Shown in pieces: positions 19,584-20,058 of a stretch of 20,058 bases of DNA. The stretch is from IMG/VR virus record IMGVR_UViG_3300018079_000043, positions 1 to 20,058 of that record. One strand, written 5' to 3'. The DNA comes from a virus. The translations under genes were made by a program, and so were the position numbers. The notes below the pieces were generated by a model. The model made no database searches and was not told where the DNA came from. It saw only the letters and a program-made list of their open reading frames with translations. Position 1 is the first letter of the stretch. Each line of letters starts with the position of its first letter.

Positions 19584-19723
19584 ACCCTCCCGGGATGGCG
19601 TTGTCAGATTGTTGGCGTTCGGAGCGGAAAGTACGGCGAGAGCGTCAGGCGGTCAATGGGGGTGAAGACCCTAATCTCGGGTAGGGTGAAATTCCTGGTC
19701 TACGTGGTCCACGTACGTGGCGC
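19584..19723. other. Gene-less spacer downstream of the right-edge gene
   Basis: No gene is credible here. A 15-bp perfect dyad TACGTGG-T-CCACGTA (19701-19715) lies 8 nt past the stop of the right-edge gene. A 6-bp hairpin ACCCTA/TAGGGT (19668-19673 with 19682-19687) follows. A 10-bp arm (19642-19651) is the inverse of 19498-19507. A plus-strand frame (19437-19826) crosses it but looks random. Confidence 0.4.
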
Positions 19724-20058
19724 TCACCACTCCCGCCTGAAACCAACCTTCGCCCGTGCGTCGTCCTGGGTGACCTCGGCCGAGAAGTTTACGTGCCGCC
19801 ACAGGATGATCCCGCCCTCGCCGTAGACCCCGGGCGCCTGGTCGAGCACGGACCAGGTAGCCCCGCCCTCCAGGAAGGGCCGGAACCACCGGGGGCGCTC
19901 CGCCCGGGCGGCGACGAGCTGCGCGCCGAGCCTTTCGATAGCGACCGTGGACCGGACGGTGCAGCTCGTCGGCTCGCAGGTGTAGCCGTCGACGCACCAA
20001 GCCGGGCGGGCCCGGCAGTCCGGCTCTGCTCCGAAGGCGACCAGTCCGGCCAGGAGCA
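19724..20058 (-). CDS. Secreted Cys-rich protein, 3' part (start beyond the right edge)
   Basis: The frame is open from 20056 to a TGA at 19724 (110 residues) with no start in the window. It begins LLAGLVAFGAEPDC, which reads as the end of a signal peptide, and continues CRARPAWCVDGYTCEPTSC, four cysteines in 18 residues likely to form disulfides. The rest is an alpha/beta domain (VRSTVAIERLGAQLVAARAE, GGIILWRHVNFSAEVTQDDA) ending FRREW. I recognise no family. Two other frames are open here but give Arg/Pro-rich shadows; this one has the natural composition. Its product would act outside the cytoplasm, for example in lysis or host-surface change; that is a guess. Confidence 0.65.
   Translation of the reverse strand, partial: LLAGLVAFGAEPDCRARPAWCVDGYTCEPTSCTVRSTVAIERLGAQLVAARAERPRWFRPFLEGGATWSVLDQAPGVYGEGGIILWRHVNFSAEVTQDDARAKVGFRREW

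Noticed and set aside
18607-19723. rRNA, tRNA, tmRNA, RNase P RNA, group I or group II intron
   Set aside because: I looked for a T-loop GGTTCGA block, the RNase P GAGGAAAGTC block, tmRNA ends and a group II domain V and saw none. A search with covariance models would be decisive.
19437-19826. Plus-strand gene of 129 residues
   Set aside because: No ribosome site or domain; it crosses the promoter, the hairpins and the antisense of the right-edge gene.

Overview
The window is a GC-rich (roughly 65% by eye), tightly packed stretch of a tailed double-stranded DNA phage or prophage (Caudoviricetes type). Every gene I accept lies on the minus strand, so transcription runs from right to left. The calls rest on a complete head and packaging set (large terminase with ATPase and nuclease motifs, portal-MuF fusion, XkdF-like protease, start of the major capsid protein), a replication and recombination set, two HNH nucleases, a RusA-like resolvase and many coupled small genes. 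I see no integrase, repressor or tRNA, so lifestyle and host are open. Strong GGAGG ribosome binding sites and many GTG starts fit a GC-rich bacterial host. Nothing points to a genus.

Layout in the direction of transcription. (1) 20058-19724: 3' part of a secreted Cys-rich protein that runs off the right edge. (2) 19723-18607: about 1.1 kb with no convincing gene but dense perfect inverted repeats. In order it holds a terminator-like hairpin (19583-19560), a sigma70-like promoter (19537-19509), an unusually structured tract with a 13-bp/11-bp/7-bp interleaved (pseudoknot-type) set of helices, and a GC hairpin plus UUU (18656-18617) just before the first early gene. I interpret it as a large structured non-coding RNA or giant leader, and it is the most interesting feature here. 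(3) 18606-16945: coupled small early genes, several Cys-rich. (4) 16944-13788: recombination block with a candidate single-strand annealing protein, a Cas4/RecB-like four-cysteine nuclease, a DUF6166-type protein and a coiled-coil protein. (5) 13763-13170: replication initiator with iteron-like repeats and a polypurine tract inside the gene, a likely lambda-like origin. (6) 13173-10749: small genes, including a pentapeptide-repeat protein made of ten near-identical 15-bp units. (7) 10746-7286: HTH protein, HNH nuclease, a coupled series of small genes including a lipoprotein candidate, a second HNH nuclease and a RusA-like resolvase.

(8) After a 228-nt gap with a candidate late promoter come small Zn-binding proteins, the small terminase candidate, the large terminase and the portal-MuF fusion. 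A long terminator-like stem follows, then the protease/scaffold and the major capsid protein, which is cut by the left edge. Most neighbouring genes overlap by 1 or 4 nt (TGATG, ATGA, GTGA, TTGA), so translation is probably coupled through long polycistronic messages. The exonuclease, annealing candidate, RusA-like resolvase and initiator would together handle replication and recombination, and the HNH/terminase/portal block would handle packaging.
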